A stretch of DNA of 64,000 bases from Agapanthus africanus (taxonomy: Eukaryota; Streptophyta; Magnoliopsida; Asparagales; Amaryllidaceae), in the NCBI GenBank assembly GCA_030015575.1, contig JASDDO010000006.1, positions 323,254,361-323,318,360 on the forward strand. Reading direction: 5' to 3'. This document shows positions 25,701 through 35,098 of the stretch, in pieces (position 1 is the stretch's first letter; every line of letters begins with the position of its first letter). A model generated the notes under the pieces. The model worked only from the letters and a program-made list of their open reading frames with translations. It did not search any database and was not told the DNA's origin. The position numbers and the translations under genes were made by a program.

Positions 25701-28700
25701 TCATTTTGCTAGAACCGAAAAACCCTCTGTGTGGGACTTTAAAGACCCGACAATACGCTGATAGCAGGTTAAGATCATATCTGATTGATCTGAAATACTT
25801 TCAGATCAATCCCCTACCGGGTTAACCTACAAGCACGGCAGTGGCACTAACTGTGCGTAACGACTATCTAGGTATTGAACGAAAAACCGATCGACAAGCA
25901 AGACCATCAGTACCCTGCTAGAGCCTATTGGTGACATTCACCGTACAGTCCGGTCTCTTCATCTAAGACTGTCGCATACCGGGTCTGGAAGGTGGAAACC
26001 GTCAGACTCCCAATAAATTGATAAATCGTGCTAACGTCAAGCTCATGACCATCTGAGAAACTACTGATAATACTTATCGGTAAATCTCGACTGCTATGAC
26101 CAAGTACTTATGGACATAGCCAGTTGTGCACTGTGCGACATCAACTCTCTATACCGGCAGAGATGAATTCTCTCGACCGCTCACTGTCTCCATGTGCTTT
26201 AGGACTGCACCCAACTAAAACTTGTTTGCACGGCTCTTTAAAGCCATGGTGGGATAGTAATCAAAGTACAGTGGGAACACACACAAGACACTATGACGAT
26301 ATTGAGTCTAGGGACTACCATGTATTCATGTCACCAGAAAACTGCTATCTGACGATTTGTAAAATACCATCTAGGAGCTCTCGACGAGTCCGTCCAGTGT
26401 AACCCATCCAATGAGCATATGATACAATCATCAGTGTCAAACATCAATGGCTATAAGATTAGCCACCGCCCCTTACAGGGTCATGAAACATATACACTAG
26501 TTTAAACTGGAATACCGATGTCCAGTCTCGCTACTTCTACGATTAGGGACATTTAAGGATGTGCTTATAAACTACCCGACCCCATTTGTATAATCCTTAT
26601 CATAATCCTAGTAGTCAAGTAAAGATCCTATGAGCTTTATCTCATGTATTAGCGATACATGATAACGATTAAAACGTACACATGACAGATAAATACAAAC
26701 CAGATAGCATACTATCATCTCGAGTGAAGACTGTTATCTGTATAGGTCCTTATGAATTCAGTAATTGCATTCCTACAATTACGATAATTGCCTTGAGGAC
26801 ACCTGTATCCAACAATGGTAAGTAGAATCCGTTAAACAGACAATAAGATAAAAATTGACTAAACTAAAAAGAAAATAGACCTAGCATATAATGAAGCTAA
26901 AAAATAAACCAAATAAGTCTAATTAAAGTAGTCGAATCAATTTTAACTTCGTGCATCACTTCTCTTATTTGGATTTTAGAATGCTAACTTTAACAAATAT
27001 TAGTAAAAAAACTTCCTTTCATGTGGAAAGAAACCAAATGGTTTTATCCCTTTGATGGTATGACGGAAAATTTATGTAACATTTTGAGACTTCGAGTTTG
27101 TTAAATTCAACATCGATTTCACTTAGGATCTTACTTTTGTATCAAATTATTCTTTTGTATCAGCTTCATACTCCCAGAAGATTGAGGTTCCACACGTGAC
27201 ACGTAGGGTTGAGACCTGCTATTTTGCTATCTACACGTAACCTATACTATTATAACTAGAACACATGGGGGTATGTGATGCTTTCTCAATTAAACGAGAA
27301 AAATCCTTACATCTAAGATGGTTCAAATCATGGACTCTTTTGATGAGTAAATCTTATAGAATACATAATTATAAATGTCTAAATATCACTTTAAACAAAA
27401 GAAACCTGAGAAAATCATTATGGTTAGCAAAAACTTCAACAATGATAGTAAATTTGAAATGTATGTTCATCAACAAATTTCTTAAGGAAAAAAGACGCTC
27501 AATCAATTAATAACAAATTAAAGTTATAACACAGATATATAATTTGATATTTTTTTACTACTTTAATCACGTGCATTGCACGTGCCAAAACGCTAGTTTA
27601 TAAGATTGTAAGACCTTACATGTATCTAATGAGGAGCCATTGAAATGGGGTGAAATGAAACATGGTGACCAGATTACCCTGTTTAAGTTTTCTGGTACCA
27701 CTTTAATGGCTGGAGCCATATTTGCTACGTTGCTTTTACCATTGATAGTTATATAACTTGATGCCACGCAGATATGAAGTGATTTTAGACCAATCTCAAC
27801 TAAAATGGGAAATGTGAGAGTATAATGAACGAACACGAGAACAAAGCATGCTAACAGGTTTGGAACGATGCACAATAGGGGTAGTTTCTTTGGAATATTA
27901 AGGTGGAACAAATATGCATGAAATAACTATTTTCAACAACTTAAACAACCACGTTTTACTATTATTCAATGAGAATATATTCATGTTGTAATTATTGGTT
28001 GTGAAATAGCTCGAAAAGAAATTAAAAGGCTGTCTTTTAGATTAATTTGCACCAAAAATGTGCATGCTGTGATTATTATTTGGAACGCCAAATTTATTGT
28101 TTTAGAAAGAAAAAAATTCCACATTTCGAATCAGAAGTTACAAGACAGAAAACATAGGGGCTAAATAGTTTCCGGTAACTCAGATTTAGGTAACAAAGCG
28201 ATTCCAAGAACAAAAGGGGATAGGGTGAATTACCGTCAACATCCAGGTGGCATTCTCGACCTCACGTGGATTGGACTTCACATAGCGATGGTTGAAGGTG
28301 CAACCAGTGTGCATGTCCACTTTGTGCTCGTCCCTTAAATGTGCAACCAGGAAAGGTACATCACCTACAACCGAGCATTCCGACCCTGCGTACGGGCAGT
28401 TGTATGGTCTGAAGTTGCATTTGGTTTCGTGATCGAGCTTACTGTAATATGGAAAGATCTCGGGGCAGCCCAGCGAGCAGTACTTGCAAGGAAGTTCAAG
28501 TGATTCTGCGACCTTTTCCAATGCTAAACACCGAATATCTCCGAGTTCCTGTCTACAGGTAGGGCAACGGTTGTGCACTCTACTTTTGCAAGTTGAACAC
28601 AATGTGTGTCCGTTATGGCACTGCACCAAGCAATTAGATCAGATTAGATTTAGAAATGAGAAACAGAAAACATTGCATGTAGGGAATTATTTTTTCTTCA

Positions 28701-31354
28701 TTATAATCACCCAAACATAATTGTAATCAGCAAAAATAGTCTACATGTTTGTTTTTTTATTTTATTTTATTATTTTTTTGTGGGGGTGGGACAGGGAATG
28801 GTAGCAAAGCCCATAAGCCTCTTGACAAGCAAGCGTAGCTAAGTGGTGGTGCAGCTTAAATATACTGCAAATTTATCAGAAACTACTATAACTGCCATTT
28901 GTGTTTGTAAAAACAAATTGCCCTATACTTTCAAAGGTTTAAGCACATGTGGACTAATTTTTCAATGTCAAGTGCATAACCTTAGGGAAGCACATAACAC
29001 TCTACAAAGCATCAACGGAGGTGTTCAGGAAAAGCATGAAGTTGACAACCACCTGACAAGCAAGCGTAGCTAAGAGGTAGTGCAGATAAAACATACATGC
29101 GAATTTATCAGAAACTACTATAACTGCCGTATGCGTTTGTAAAAAAAATTTGCTTTATACTTTAGAAGGTACAAGCACATGCACATATGGACTAATTTTT
29201 CAATGTCGAGTGCATTAACTTAGGGAAGATGCGAGAAAACCGCCTAAGATGATTTGGTCATGCAAAGTCGACCTACGAAAGCACTGGTTCGACGATTGGA
29301 TGCTCTCGATTTAGGCCAAGTCAAAAGAGCAAAAGAGAGACCGAAGAAAACGTGGATGTAGGCGATACGAAAATATATGGATGCCAAAGGCTTTAATGAA
29401 AGTATATTGTTCGGTAGGAGTGAGTGGGGATGCAGGATTAATGTGCTCGACCCGGCGTGATTCTCATGTTGGTTCATGTAGCCTACCCCATATGCTTGGG
29501 ATAAAAGGGTCAGTTGTTGTTGTTGTTTGTTGAAGTGCATAACCTTAGGGAAGCACATAACTCTGTGCAAAACATCGATGAAGGTGTTAAGTGCTGATAA
29601 TTCAATCTCAGCAAAGAAATAATGTTACAACAAACTCTACTTAATTACCATAACTTGCTTCTTAGAATGTTCATCCAGTCTCCATATATTAGACCTTCTA
29701 CAATCTTTGCTAGTAATGGGAAACCCTCTAATTTTCTGTTGTTCCTCTTACAGCGCCCTCTACCTCTAGAAGTTTGTTAGGATCCTCAACACTAAATAAT
29801 CATTTTTCGAAAAGTCCAAAACTCATCACCTTTTACACCCTCAAGCCCAAAAATATTCCTCTGGTCATCAAACATAAATTTGCTGCCCTTCACATATCAG
29901 TATCTATAGAAGCAAAAATTGTAATGTCCACTCACCAGTTTTAACATCAGCCAACACCAGCAAGCATTTGTTTACCTCTCAACTCAGTAATTACATGCTT
30001 CTTACAGATGTTCAGGAGCTGAAGTTTGGTAAAGGGTCCCCTCATGTGAAAAGACTTTTCTAGGTCTTTCAGTTCTCGTCTTGAGTTGAAAGAGAAAAAA
30101 TATAATAATCGAACCTGAGTTCAGCACAAACACCTCAAACATAAAGCTTTTCAACAATATATGAATCATCATTATATTGGTCTATATCCCCATAAGCTTC
30201 CATTCCCAACGAAAAAGGCACGAAGTCTCGAGAAATCAAAAAACCCTAAACCATAAAGTACCTACAAGATGATGCTGTAACTTTCCTCATCACCCTTTAA
30301 ATCCCGAGACTGCTCCACTTGGGTACAAAACAGCCATCTTGATTACTACTTCCAAATTTAAATAAAAGTACACTCAAACCAGGCGGAATCTAAAGAAACT
30401 TTTACCTGAGGAAGTACCAAGTCTACACAAAATTTCAAATACAGAGCCTCTTAAACCGTCAAGAAGGGATTTTTTGGTTTTTTTTTTTTTTTTTTTTGGG
30501 GGGGGGGGGGCGGGGGCTTAGCACTATGCACTGCTTCGCATGCTCATCCCCAGATTCCTCCACTAAAATAACACAGACCATCTCCTAAACCTCCGACTAG
30601 GGCCACTACACACATCGATACATGATATTGATGATTAATATTCCACATTACCAAATGCTCCAAACCACACAAAACAAGCTCAACCAACTTATACACTATC
30701 TCAAAAGAGCAGAAACCAGTAACTTCCAGGACATCATAATAATGTTAAAGAGAGAAAACACAATGATGTAACATATCCATCGCTACAAACTCTTTAAATC
30801 ATTGAACTTCTCAATTGACGGAACATGACACTTTAAATTACCCATGCTCGTTGCTATCTACATCCAGACTTACACATGAACACAATCAATTCACAATAAG
30901 TTCACTAATTTGAAACCACTAAAAGACCTACCAACAAAGGGGATCAATCCTGTCTAAATCAACTAGTTTCGCCATTAAAAGATGCACGCAATCATCAGCT
31001 TCCATAAAAAGGCCCAATCTACCCGAAAACATCCCAAAGCTCTACAATCCCGAAATTTCCCAACTTGATCAAGAACTGATGACAATAAGTGCATAAGACA
31101 ATACTCAACGAAAAGAAACAAAGAGATAGCATGAATCTCACCTGATGAATTGGGGGATACATAGAATTAGTGCAAACGGGGCACTCGAGCAGCTCATGGA
31201 CGCTACTCGCCGGCGAAACCGCAAAAGCAGCAGCAGCTCCTCCGCCGCCGCCGTGAGCTTTGCTGGGGAAGGGGAAAGGAGGGTGGCGGATCTCCTCGTC
31301 ATCAAGCCCATCGGATGTCGACACGCACTCTATGTTATCCAAATCTAAATCCAT
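10421..31354 (-). CDS. SINAT: SINA/SINAT-type RING E3 ubiquitin-protein ligase (three exons)
   Basis: Seven-in-absentia family ligase that transfers ubiquitin from an E2 to bound targets; plant members act in development, stress and hormone signalling. Exons 31354-31142, 28620-28234 and 10780-10421 join to 319 codons, the usual family length. Residues 1-50 are an acidic start plus a glycine/alanine-rich linker. The C3HC4 RING is C58, C61, C72, H76, C79, C82, C90, C93, split by intron 1 between Q71 and C72. The SIAH-type cysteine/histidine finger follows (CKYCSLGCPEIF, DHETKC), then the TRAF-like substrate-binding domain with VFNCYGQYFCLHFEAFQLG and a C-terminus ending GIPNICS. Frames and GT-AG sites agree at every junction and I see no inactivating change. 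Intron 2 (17.45 kb) is swollen by nested transposons. The symbol is at family level only. Confidence 0.93.
10860..11379. other. AT-rich intron sequence, nothing recognised
   Basis: Non-coding intron DNA with no clear terminal repeats or motifs. Its right end leads into the repeat family at 11380. Confidence 0.4.
11380..12345. repeat. Imperfect tandem duplication of a roughly 450-500 bp unit
   Basis: Copy 1 (about 11410-11875) and copy 2 (about 11940-12345) share GTTGCGTTTACCAT, CATATAACTTGAAAGAAG, GCCAAGCATGATTTTTCATT, GATATCTTAGATATTTACTT, ATTGGGGCCCACTG and ACACATGATAAACTTAGAGA. A short partial unit sits between them. A (CTTT)n run at about 11707-11740 lies in copy 1. A further diverged piece of the same family is at 27605-27770, at the far end of the same intron. 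Confidence 0.75.
12390..13732. repeat. Two tandem diverged copies of a roughly 0.78-kb AT-rich unit
   Basis: Shared words include GCTATTTATATTTYCTTT, CATTGCTTCTAGATT, GCTTTATGTTGAAATATATG, GATTTAGATATTTTGA and TTATTTTATTTGCCAYGA, first at 12390-12962 and again from about 13180. Each copy is followed by an LTR-like block beginning TGTAAA (12963 and 13733). No coding capacity is seen. I infer duplication of an LTR element with its flank. Confidence 0.65.
14047..14062 (+). repeat. G homopolymer (16)
   Basis: A run of 16 G inside the interior of the small LTR element, close to its polypurine tract. The length may be unreliable in an assembly. Confidence 0.7.
16285..19199 (+). mobile_element. Solo LTR, 2.9-kb family (copy C), inside the copia 3' LTR
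   Basis: It begins TGTAACACCCGAGCCC and ends GGAAGCGGGGCGTGACA, flanked by a perfect 5-bp TSD AACAC (16280-16284 and 19200-19204). The other LTR of the host copia element has the uninterrupted site near 26440 (GTCAAACATCAATGG), which proves the insertion. A TATA box lies at 16939-16946, then a leader with three CCCTAA units, then GC-rich sequence. Open frames inside it are incidental. It is the opposite orientation of copies A and B. No internal region is present, so it is a solo LTR. Confidence 0.85.
16939..16946 (+). promoter_or_regulatory. TATA box of solo LTR copy C
   Basis: CTCTATATATTTACC after a long CT-rich block, about 0.65 kb from the LTR start. GC-rich sequence follows, including the telomere-box-like ACCCTAACCCTAACCC near 16993. 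Confidence 0.5.
20260..20472 (-). pseudogene. Copia reverse transcriptase remnant (VDD box)
   Basis: The minus strand reads NVDDVLLIESDVAILQ and, further on, VLGLSQFRYLDTILKWF. These correspond to the YVDD catalytic motif and the following GLSQ.RYIDTIL.RF block of plant copia RTs. The Y of YVDD is N here, and the stretch between the two motifs is out of register, so it is inactive. Confidence 0.8.
24820..24834 (-). other. Copia primer-binding site, degenerate
   Basis: One base after the LTR the minus strand reads TGGCACCAAAGCTGG. It matches the initiator-Met site TGGTATCAGAGC except for a few transitions, as expected in an old element. Confidence 0.6.
24836..26814 (-). mobile_element. 5' LTR of the copia element (1,979 bp)
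   Basis: In minus orientation it runs from TGTTGGATAC (26814) to AATCTTACA (24836) and is followed by the primer site. Its plus-strand left end TGTAAGATTGTCGTGCTCGC matches that of the other LTR. An (AT)n run lies at about 25448-25472. Confidence 0.85.
27001..27240. other. AT-rich intron sequence, nothing recognised
   Basis: No gene or terminal structure is visible between the small LTR element and the Helitron-like element. Confidence 0.4.
27241..27596 (+). mobile_element. Small non-autonomous Helitron-like element
   Basis: The 3' end has a short hairpin, CACGTGCATTGCACGTG (27568-27584), followed 8 bases on by the terminus CTAG (27593-27596), then a T. The 5' end CCTATACTATTATAACTAG is like plant Helitron starts (TCTATACTATTATA), though the first base is C, and it follows an A. 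Insertion between A and T without duplication fits the class. At 356 bp it has no coding capacity. Confidence 0.6.
27605..27770 (+). repeat. Diverged dispersed copy of the 11380-12345 repeat
   Basis: CTAATGAGGAGCCATT, TTTAAGTTTTCYGG, GCTACGTTGCTTTTACCAT and TATATAACTTGA match the start of the tandem repeat 15 kb away at the other end of the same intron. This may be an old duplication within the intron, or two insertions of one repeat family. Confidence 0.55.
28234..28620 (-). CDS. SINAT: SINAT exon 2 (rest of RING, SIAH-type zinc finger, start of TRAF-like domain)
   Basis: It starts after acceptor GCTTGGTGCAG with CHNGHTLCSTC and ends at ...ENATWMLT before donor GGTAATTC, giving 129 codons. 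All expected RING and SIAH-finger cysteines and histidines are present. Confidence 0.95.
28824..29600 (+). repeat. Tandem duplication (231-bp unit), copy 2 enlarged by a LINE
   Basis: Copy 1 starts at 28824 and copy 2 at 29055 with GACAAGCAAGCGTAGCTAAG. Both contain TTTATCAGAAACTACTATAA, GGACTAATTTTTCAATGTC and GTGCATAACCTTAGGGAAG. In copy 2 that last word is split and duplicated by the LINE at 29229-29533, while copy 1 keeps the empty site. Confidence 0.85.
29229..29533 (+). mobile_element. 5'-truncated RTE-type LINE fragment
   Basis: The translation gives RENRLRWFGHAKST near the start and, after a frame change, a stretch ending SEWGCRINVLDPA. These are the C-terminal blocks of plant RTE-type LINE reverse transcriptases (ENRLRWFGH...RPKKTW...W...D). 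It ends in a (TTG)n tail and is flanked by a 20-bp TSD with two mismatches (29209-29228, AGTGCATTAACTTAGGGAAG; 29534-29553, AGTGCATAACCTTAGGGAAG). Only about 300 bp remain, so it is dead on arrival. Confidence 0.85.
30476..30520 (+). repeat. T homopolymer followed by G homopolymer
   Basis: About 19 T then about 13 G and a C-interrupted G run. It lies inside SINAT intron 1. It may be real low-complexity DNA or a sequencing/assembly artefact. Confidence 0.6.
31142..31354 (-). CDS. SINAT: SINAT exon 1 (start codon and first half of RING)
   Basis: ATG at 31354, 71 codons, ending ...CTNSMYPPIHQ before donor GTGAGATTC. This is the first in-frame ATG and gives the acidic MDLDLDNIECVSTSDG start typical of SINAT proteins. 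The upstream 45 bases are a purine-rich leader on the minus strand. Confidence 0.93.
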
Positions 31355-32810
31355 TGCCTCGAAACTAAAAGTCTAATCTTTCATCAACTCTCTCTATCTC
31401 TTTTCTCCCCTTTTTTTTGTCCCATGGGGATCGAGCGAGGAAGATGAAAGCAAGGAACAAAAGGGTGTTGATTGAGAGCTGGCTTCCTTTTTTGATTTCT
31501 TTCCCTTTTTCCCTTTTTCTTTTTTAGAGTTTTTAAGTAAAAAAGAAAAAGAAAAGGTAGCGAGAGGATGATAACGATGATGGGGCCAAAGCCAACAGCA
31601 CCAACCAACCGATTAAAAATGGTTTTCTTTCCACAAAAAAAATTGTTATGTCTGTTGCTTTATTTGCTTTTTTATGTGTATTTGGTAACCCAACAATCTT
31701 GGCTGCAATGATTCCGTTTTTGGTAAACAAGAAGAGAAAAGAAAAGAATTTTTAAAAAAATATATAGAAACAATTGTCAAAAAAGAAAAACATGACAAGT
31801 TTTTTCGCTGTCAAAAAAACCTTTGGTCCAAAAATTCATATCAAAAAAATGTATCAAGAAGCCATACAAATATTGCACCAAGAAGTTTTTTACAGCGTAC
31901 AGGGTTGTTAAGATATTTTGACTAGATTCTTTAGGCCGGGAATTTTTTGATAGTGGAAAAGTTTGTCGGGATAAAGAAACCGATTGGACATATCTTGTTG
32001 GGTATAACTTTCCTCTCGTTTTGATGGTCGGGGGTTTATTTCATGAAAGGATTGCATCCAAAAACCTCATAGAGAGAAAAATGTAAAAGCATTTTGTTGC
32101 TTTCTTCTTCCTTTGTTGTTTTGGTTTATCAGAATAAATATAAAACATAAAATATGCAACTAAAGATATTCTTCAAAAATTCTCATGCTTGTTTGGAATA
32201 AAGTGACAAAAATAATATCGTATTATATCAACATAAAAAATGTCTGACAGATATGGCAGATAGGATTGATCCAAGCCTAAATCATACTATCTGCAGGCTT
32301 TTTGATGGTGGAGGCACCTGTCCAAACTTAAATGGAAGGTCTAAATTGCATCCAATTTTTCTTTTGGGCTATAAATTATTTCTACCAAAACCCTATCAAG
32401 CCAGAGCAGTATAACTCAAAATTCGTAAATTTTAGAAAATTTTACTTGGCAATATTTGATTGCTACATTTTCACTATCCATATATGTTTCTTACAATTAT
32501 GCATCCACTATAAGTTCAAAGTAAATATATTAAACATTTATGTATTTCATTATGGTGTCTCTTTCATAAATGTTTTGTAGCTTTTTTGTTTGTGGTTCGA
32601 TTTTCAATAACTGCAGCCTTTATTAGCTCATGTCCTTTAAAAGAGTGGATCTTATTTTTTATTAAAACGAAGGCTAAATGCCCCTACGTTTTATTAATAA
32701 TGATGAAGGTCGGAATTTTCCTCAGATATTGTCCTTCGTTGATTTTGTGGCTAGCGGGGTTGAAGAGCTGTGATTTGGAAAGAGAGTGTGGATTTCAATG
32801 GGTTGTTGAT
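31355..32810. other. SINAT upstream region
   Basis: The leader and presumed promoter of SINAT lie just above 31354; AG/CT-rich sequence at 31380-31560 is compatible with a plant core promoter and 5' leader. I could not fix a TATA box. From 31600 to 32810 the sequence is AT-rich with no recognisable gene. Confidence 0.45.
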
Positions 32811-33154
32811 TGATGTTGACGCCGAGCTACCTGCACAAGAAATCCCGGGATGGAAATCCACCGTAGGACCCTCTGACGCTCAAGTAAGTACCGTGAATAT
32901 TTAGCAGAGTAGCGGCGTACTGGAATCAATTCGAGTTACCTGAATCGCCTGGAGGAGTGGTTTATATAGGGGTCGCCTGAGGATGAGCCGATGCGAGATT
33001 CTCACCGTTTGTTACGCCCATCCGTAACGTCCTCATTGATGGCGAGATACGCTCATTAATGGCGAGATATGCTAGCATGGGATCTAGAATGTGGAGCGGC
33101 AGATATCTCGTCATGGGATACACGGAGCCGTTAAATGGACGGTCGTGCTCCATG
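32811..33154 (-). mobile_element. Reversed LTR fragment of the 7103-type Tat-like family, cut by the copia insertion
   Basis: Starting TGATG, it aligns with the reverse complement of 7103-7922: CCCGGGATGG against ATCCCGGAGTGG, GAGATACGCTCATTAATG exactly, and CGGCAGATATCTCGTC against CGGCAGATATCTCTCT. It stops at 33154, where the copia LTR begins, so the rest should lie beyond the right end of that element, outside the window. Confidence 0.65.
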
Positions 33155-35085
33155 TGTTGGATATAGTGCCCTCAAGGCAATTATTATGATTGCGAGTAGG
33201 CGATTATGATAATTGAGGAGGACCTATACAGGTATAACAGTCTTACTCGAGATGGTATTATGCTATCTGGTTTATCTTCATCATTGATGAAGCCCGTAGG
33301 ATTGTTGCTTAACGACCAGCACTGTGATGGTGATCATATATGTCGGAGCTGGGTTGTCCATAAGCGCATCCTTAAATGTCCTTAGTCGTGGGAGTATCGA
33401 GACTGGGTATCGATATTCCGGAGTAGACTAGTGTATACGCTTTTAAACCCTGACAAAGGGCGGTGGTCGGTCTCACAAGCCATTGGTGTTGTGTCACCTA
33501 AAATAGTATACAGGTGCTCGCTAGAGGTGAATACAATGGACGGACTCGTCGAGAACTTCTAGATGGTATTATATATATCGTCATATGGAAGTTCTCAGGT
33601 GGCATGAGTACATGTTAGTCCTTTGACCTAGAATCGTCATTTGTCTTGTGTGAGTTCCCACTTTATCTTGATGACTACCCTACCACGGCTCAAAAGAGTC
33701 GTGCAAACAGGTTTTAGTTGGGTACAGTCCCGAGCCATATGAAGGCAGTGGTTTCGTCAGGGATTCGTCTCTCCTGGTATTAGGAGTCGACGTCGCGTTG
33801 TGTTCAGTTGGCTATCACCAGAAATTCGTGGCCACGGTGGATGAGATTTACTGATAGTTGATCGGTAGTATCTCTATTGGTGATGAGCTTGACTCAGACA
33901 AGACTTATCGGATTATTAGGGATGTGACGTTATCCATCCCCTAAACCCGATATGCGATACTCTTTGATGAAAAGACCGGACTGTACGGAGATTGTCACAT
34001 TCAGGCTCAGTAGGGTAAGGACGCACTTGATTGTCGACCCCCTTTCGATAAGTACCTGAGTAGACGTTACGTATAGCTAGTGCAACTGACGTGCTTGTGG
34101 TTAAACCCACTGCCAGCGTATTGTCGAGTCTTTAAAGTCCCATACATAGGGTTTTCCTGGTTCAAGCGACAGATACATGAGCCGTACGTTGGTACGTGCA
34201 GGGGTCCGATTAAATACGTGTACAGGATGCACGGACTTTAATCGGACGGTTGATAATACTAGCCGGCTTAGGATTAAACCGGATTATTAAAACAGGTTTT
34301 GATTTAATAATTTATATATGTATTTTGATACATATATTTTAGTATTATTGTTCACTATTTATTTTCTCTCTTTGGTGCTATCTGTATTTTTATACGGATA
34401 CGCGTATATGTAACGATACATATACCAGGTGAAATATTTCGTATTTATACGGGAATGCTTCTAGAAGAAGAACACCTCATATTTAATTTTTAGAAAATTA
34501 AATGGTAATGAGGTGGAAAGGAGGTGGTATGAGGCATGGGTACAAACATGTAGAGAGGTATGGCTTGAGGATTTTAAAACGATAAAGTCATTTGTGTGCA
34601 CTATTGATGCATGGTTATAAAATGCAAGCCATTCTCATTTTTTCTACACTTGATGGTTTTTTCACATAAGCTTTATGCTTCATGGTTTCATTCTCTCCTC
34701 TTCTCCTCCTTCTTCTTGCTCTCATTTTGAGCATAGTTTTAAGAGAGAAACTTTTAGTGAAGTATTCCTACATCAGTGACCATCCAAATCTAGCGAGCTT
34801 GGATCATCGGTTAGAGCCTCCTCTGGTTTCTCTCGGGTGGATCGTCTTCGGTAAGTGTGGTCGATTCTCAAGCGCGATCTTGATGGCTATGAATTTGGAA
34901 GGGTCTTCCATAATTGGATGGACACGCGACAAAACTTGTAATTTCTTAACTCTTGCAATTCTAGTTAGCTAGTTTAGGTTATTGGACCATATTCTGGGTT
35001 TTACGGGTGTTCGGTGTTCGCTAAAATTTTGTTTTCGTTTCCGTCTCAGTCGCGGTTTCCGCGGTGCAGGCACCGAAACCCAACA
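33155..35085 (+). mobile_element. 5' LTR of the second copia element (1,931 bp)
   Basis: It begins TGTTGGATATAGTGCCCTCA and ends GAAACCCAACA (TGTTGG...CCAACA inverted ends), with the primer site next to it. The left part matches the reverse complement of the LTR ends at 19568 and 26814. The flanking CCATG (33150-33154) would be one TSD copy. Confidence 0.85.
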
Positions 35086-35098
35086 TGGTATCAGAACC
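35086..35098 (+). other. Primer-binding site for initiator tRNA-Met
   Basis: TGGTATCAGAACC directly after the LTR matches the classic plant copia site TGGTATCAGAGCC except one base. Confidence 0.85.

Larger units (their letters stand above)
14643..26814 (-). mobile_element. Complete but degenerate Ty1/copia retrotransposon in SINAT intron 2
   Basis: It is flanked by a perfect 5-bp TSD, ATGGT, at 14638-14642 and 26815-26819. On the minus strand the 5' LTR is 26814-24836 and the 3' LTR 19568-14643, the latter enlarged by a solo LTR. Both have TGTTGGATA...TTACA ends. A primer site next to the 5' LTR (TGGCACCAAAGC) resembles a mutated initiator-Met PBS, and a purine-rich AAGTGCAAGTAGGATAT precedes the 3' LTR. 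The interior holds a stop-ridden gag-pol, best seen in the RT remnant. The many differences between the LTRs show it is old. It is paralogous to the copia element starting at 33155. Confidence 0.88.
13733..26995 (-). mobile_element. Small non-autonomous LTR retrotransposon (TRIM-like), split by the copia element
   Basis: Reading the minus strand, one LTR runs from 26995 (TGTTAAAG) to 26815 and, beyond the inserted copia element, from 14637 to 14572, ending CGTTACA. A degenerate initiator-Met-type primer site follows (TGATATTATACCC, 14571-14559). After an interior of about 565 bp with no coding capacity comes a polypurine tract (TTTAAGAGGGGG, near 14018-14007) and the other LTR, from 14006 (TGTTTAAGC) to 13733. 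LTRs are about 250-274 bp. Without the insertion the element is about 1.1 kb. Flanking TSDs are not convincing. Confidence 0.55.
10781..28233 (-). other. SINAT intron 2 (17,453 bp), loaded with nested transposable elements
   Basis: The donor is GGTAATTCACC after the codon for T200 (exon 2 end 28234), and the acceptor is CTCCAG before V201 (exon 3 start 10780). The intron contains tandem repeats, a small LTR element, a complete degenerate copia element with a solo LTR inside it, and a Helitron-like element. All must be removed by splicing for the gene to work. Confidence 0.85.
28621..31141 (-). other. SINAT intron 1 (2,521 bp)
   Basis: Donor GTGAG after Q71; acceptor CAG before C72. It contains a 231-bp tandem duplication, a truncated LINE and a T/G homopolymer junction. 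I see nothing recognisable in 29601-30470 and 30530-31140. Confidence 0.9.
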
